Source: Caulobacteraceae bacterium (GTDB lineage Bacteria; Pseudomonadota; Alphaproteobacteria; Caulobacterales; Caulobacteraceae). From it: a stretch of 5,996 nucleotides of DNA. The position numbers and the translations under genes were made by a program. Below, in pieces: positions 5,871 through 5,996 of the stretch (positions within the stretch are counted from its first letter, which is position 1; the number at the start of each line of letters is the position of its first letter). The notes under the pieces were generated by a model, which did not search any database, was not told where the DNA came from, and saw only the letters and a program-made list of their open reading frames with translations. The stretch lies in assembly GCA_003161535.1 (NCBI GenBank), contig PMOM01000089.1:1-5996 (forward strand), written 5' to 3'.

Positions 5871-5899
5871 AATATACCTGCCAACGGCGATTATTACAA
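5871..5899 (-). promoter_or_regulatory. Sigma70-like promoter for the two small genes
   Basis: Read on the minus strand, TTGTAA (5899-5894) and TATATT (5876-5871) are separated by 17 bp, matching the -35 and -10 consensus at four and five of six positions. Transcription would begin near 5864, about 22 nt before the TTG at 5842. The surrounding 5855-5915 is the most AT-rich part of the window. GATTGCA occurs twice as a direct repeat (5865-5871 and 5912-5918), and ATTGCAAT (5866-5873) is a palindrome covering the -10, so a regulator may bind here. A weaker plus-strand pair (TTGCAA 5867-5872, GATTAT 5889-5894) could make it bidirectional. Confidence 0.6.
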
Positions 5900-5920
5900 A
5901 TTGAAATATCAGATTGCAGC

Positions 5921-5958
5921 GCGGGCGCGGGCGGCTTGAGAATCAGGCCCGCGCCCGC
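5921..5958 (-). terminator. Perfect 12-bp inverted repeat (possible terminator)
   Basis: GCGGGCGCGGGC (5921-5932) and GCCCGCGCCCGC (5947-5958) are exact reverse complements around a 14-nt loop. On the minus strand the hairpin would form across the last codons and stop of the open frame entering from the right edge, just before the promoter at 5899. No U-tract follows. It may be a 3' end structure, a dispersed palindrome, or a barrier that insulates the promoter region. Confidence 0.45.
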
Positions 5959-5996
5959 CACAAGCGATGCATGACCGCCCCGGACATCGCCGCGCC
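5943..5996 (-). CDS. Possible 3' end of a gene running in from the right edge
   Basis: A minus-strand frame is open from the window edge to TGA at 5945-5943, giving 17 codons that end MSGAVMHRLWRARA. Sixteen of the 17 codons end in G or C, which fits coding DNA here, and a strong hairpin overlaps the stop. Seventeen codons are too few to name a product or be certain. The competing reading is a plus-strand gene starting at the ATG at 5971 (MTAPDIAA), which has no visible ribosome site. Confidence 0.35.
   Translation of the reverse strand, partial: GAAMSGAVMHRLWRARA

Noticed and set aside
5903..5915. FNR-type box (TTGAAATATCAGA)
   Set aside because: The half-sites do not match TTGAT-N4-ATCAA in spacing or sequence.
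5154..5939. Plus-strand 261-codon frame over the two small genes
   Set aside because: It is Ser/Arg/Ala low complexity, runs through the repeat element and the AT-rich promoter, and has no sensible start. The minus-strand frames have better codon quality.
5971..5996. Plus-strand gene starting at ATG 5971 (MTAPDIAA...)
   Set aside because: No Shine-Dalgarno is visible and only eight codons are in the window. The minus-strand gene end fits the hairpin better, but this remains possible.

Overview
The window is very GC-rich and gene-dense. Codons end almost always in G or C, and the only AT-rich pocket is near 5855-5915. Together with an intergenic GC-rich hairpin of a kind familiar from Caulobacter-like genomes (5194-5239) and a VOC protein of a type common in alphaproteobacteria, this suggests a chromosomal stretch of an alphaproteobacterium, probably Caulobacterales (Caulobacter/Phenylobacterium-like). 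That assignment is inferred from composition and protein style. No rRNA, tRNA, CRISPR array or transposase is visible.

Left half, plus strand (127-3245). A MarR-family regulator is followed, with a 1-nt stop/start overlap, by a DHA2/EmrB-type 14-helix drug-efflux transporter. After a 66-bp gap comes a 347-residue soluble, mostly helical protein that I do not recognise but that carries two ExxH motifs and unpaired glutamates, as a ferritin-like or other carboxylate-bridged diiron protein would. The MarR gene is preceded by an AT-richer leader with overlapping inverted and direct repeats, suitable for autorepression. The simplest reading is a ligand-responsive repressor controlling export, and perhaps modification, of a small toxic compound.

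Centre, minus strand (5079 down to 3264). A small VOC/glyoxalase-fold protein (4702-5079) is followed downstream by a strong hairpin (4642-4686) and then by a second, unrelated major-facilitator transporter (3264-4568) that looks like the BT1 (folate/biopterin transporter) branch. The transporter is convergent with the diiron-like gene, with only 18 bp between the stop codons.

Right end, minus strand (5996 down to 5247). The last codons of a gene entering from the right edge may lie at 5943-5996, inside a perfect 12-bp inverted repeat. Next comes a good sigma70-like promoter (5871-5899) driving two small overlapping genes of unknown function (5498-5842 and 5247-5510). Just past their end is the dispersed-type repeat hairpin (5194-5239).

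The most interesting points are the unrecognised putative diiron protein beside a MarR/efflux pair, the loss of the usual acidic residue in the transporter's first helix, and the two overlapping orphan genes. I see no clear evidence of a complete new defence or mobile system.
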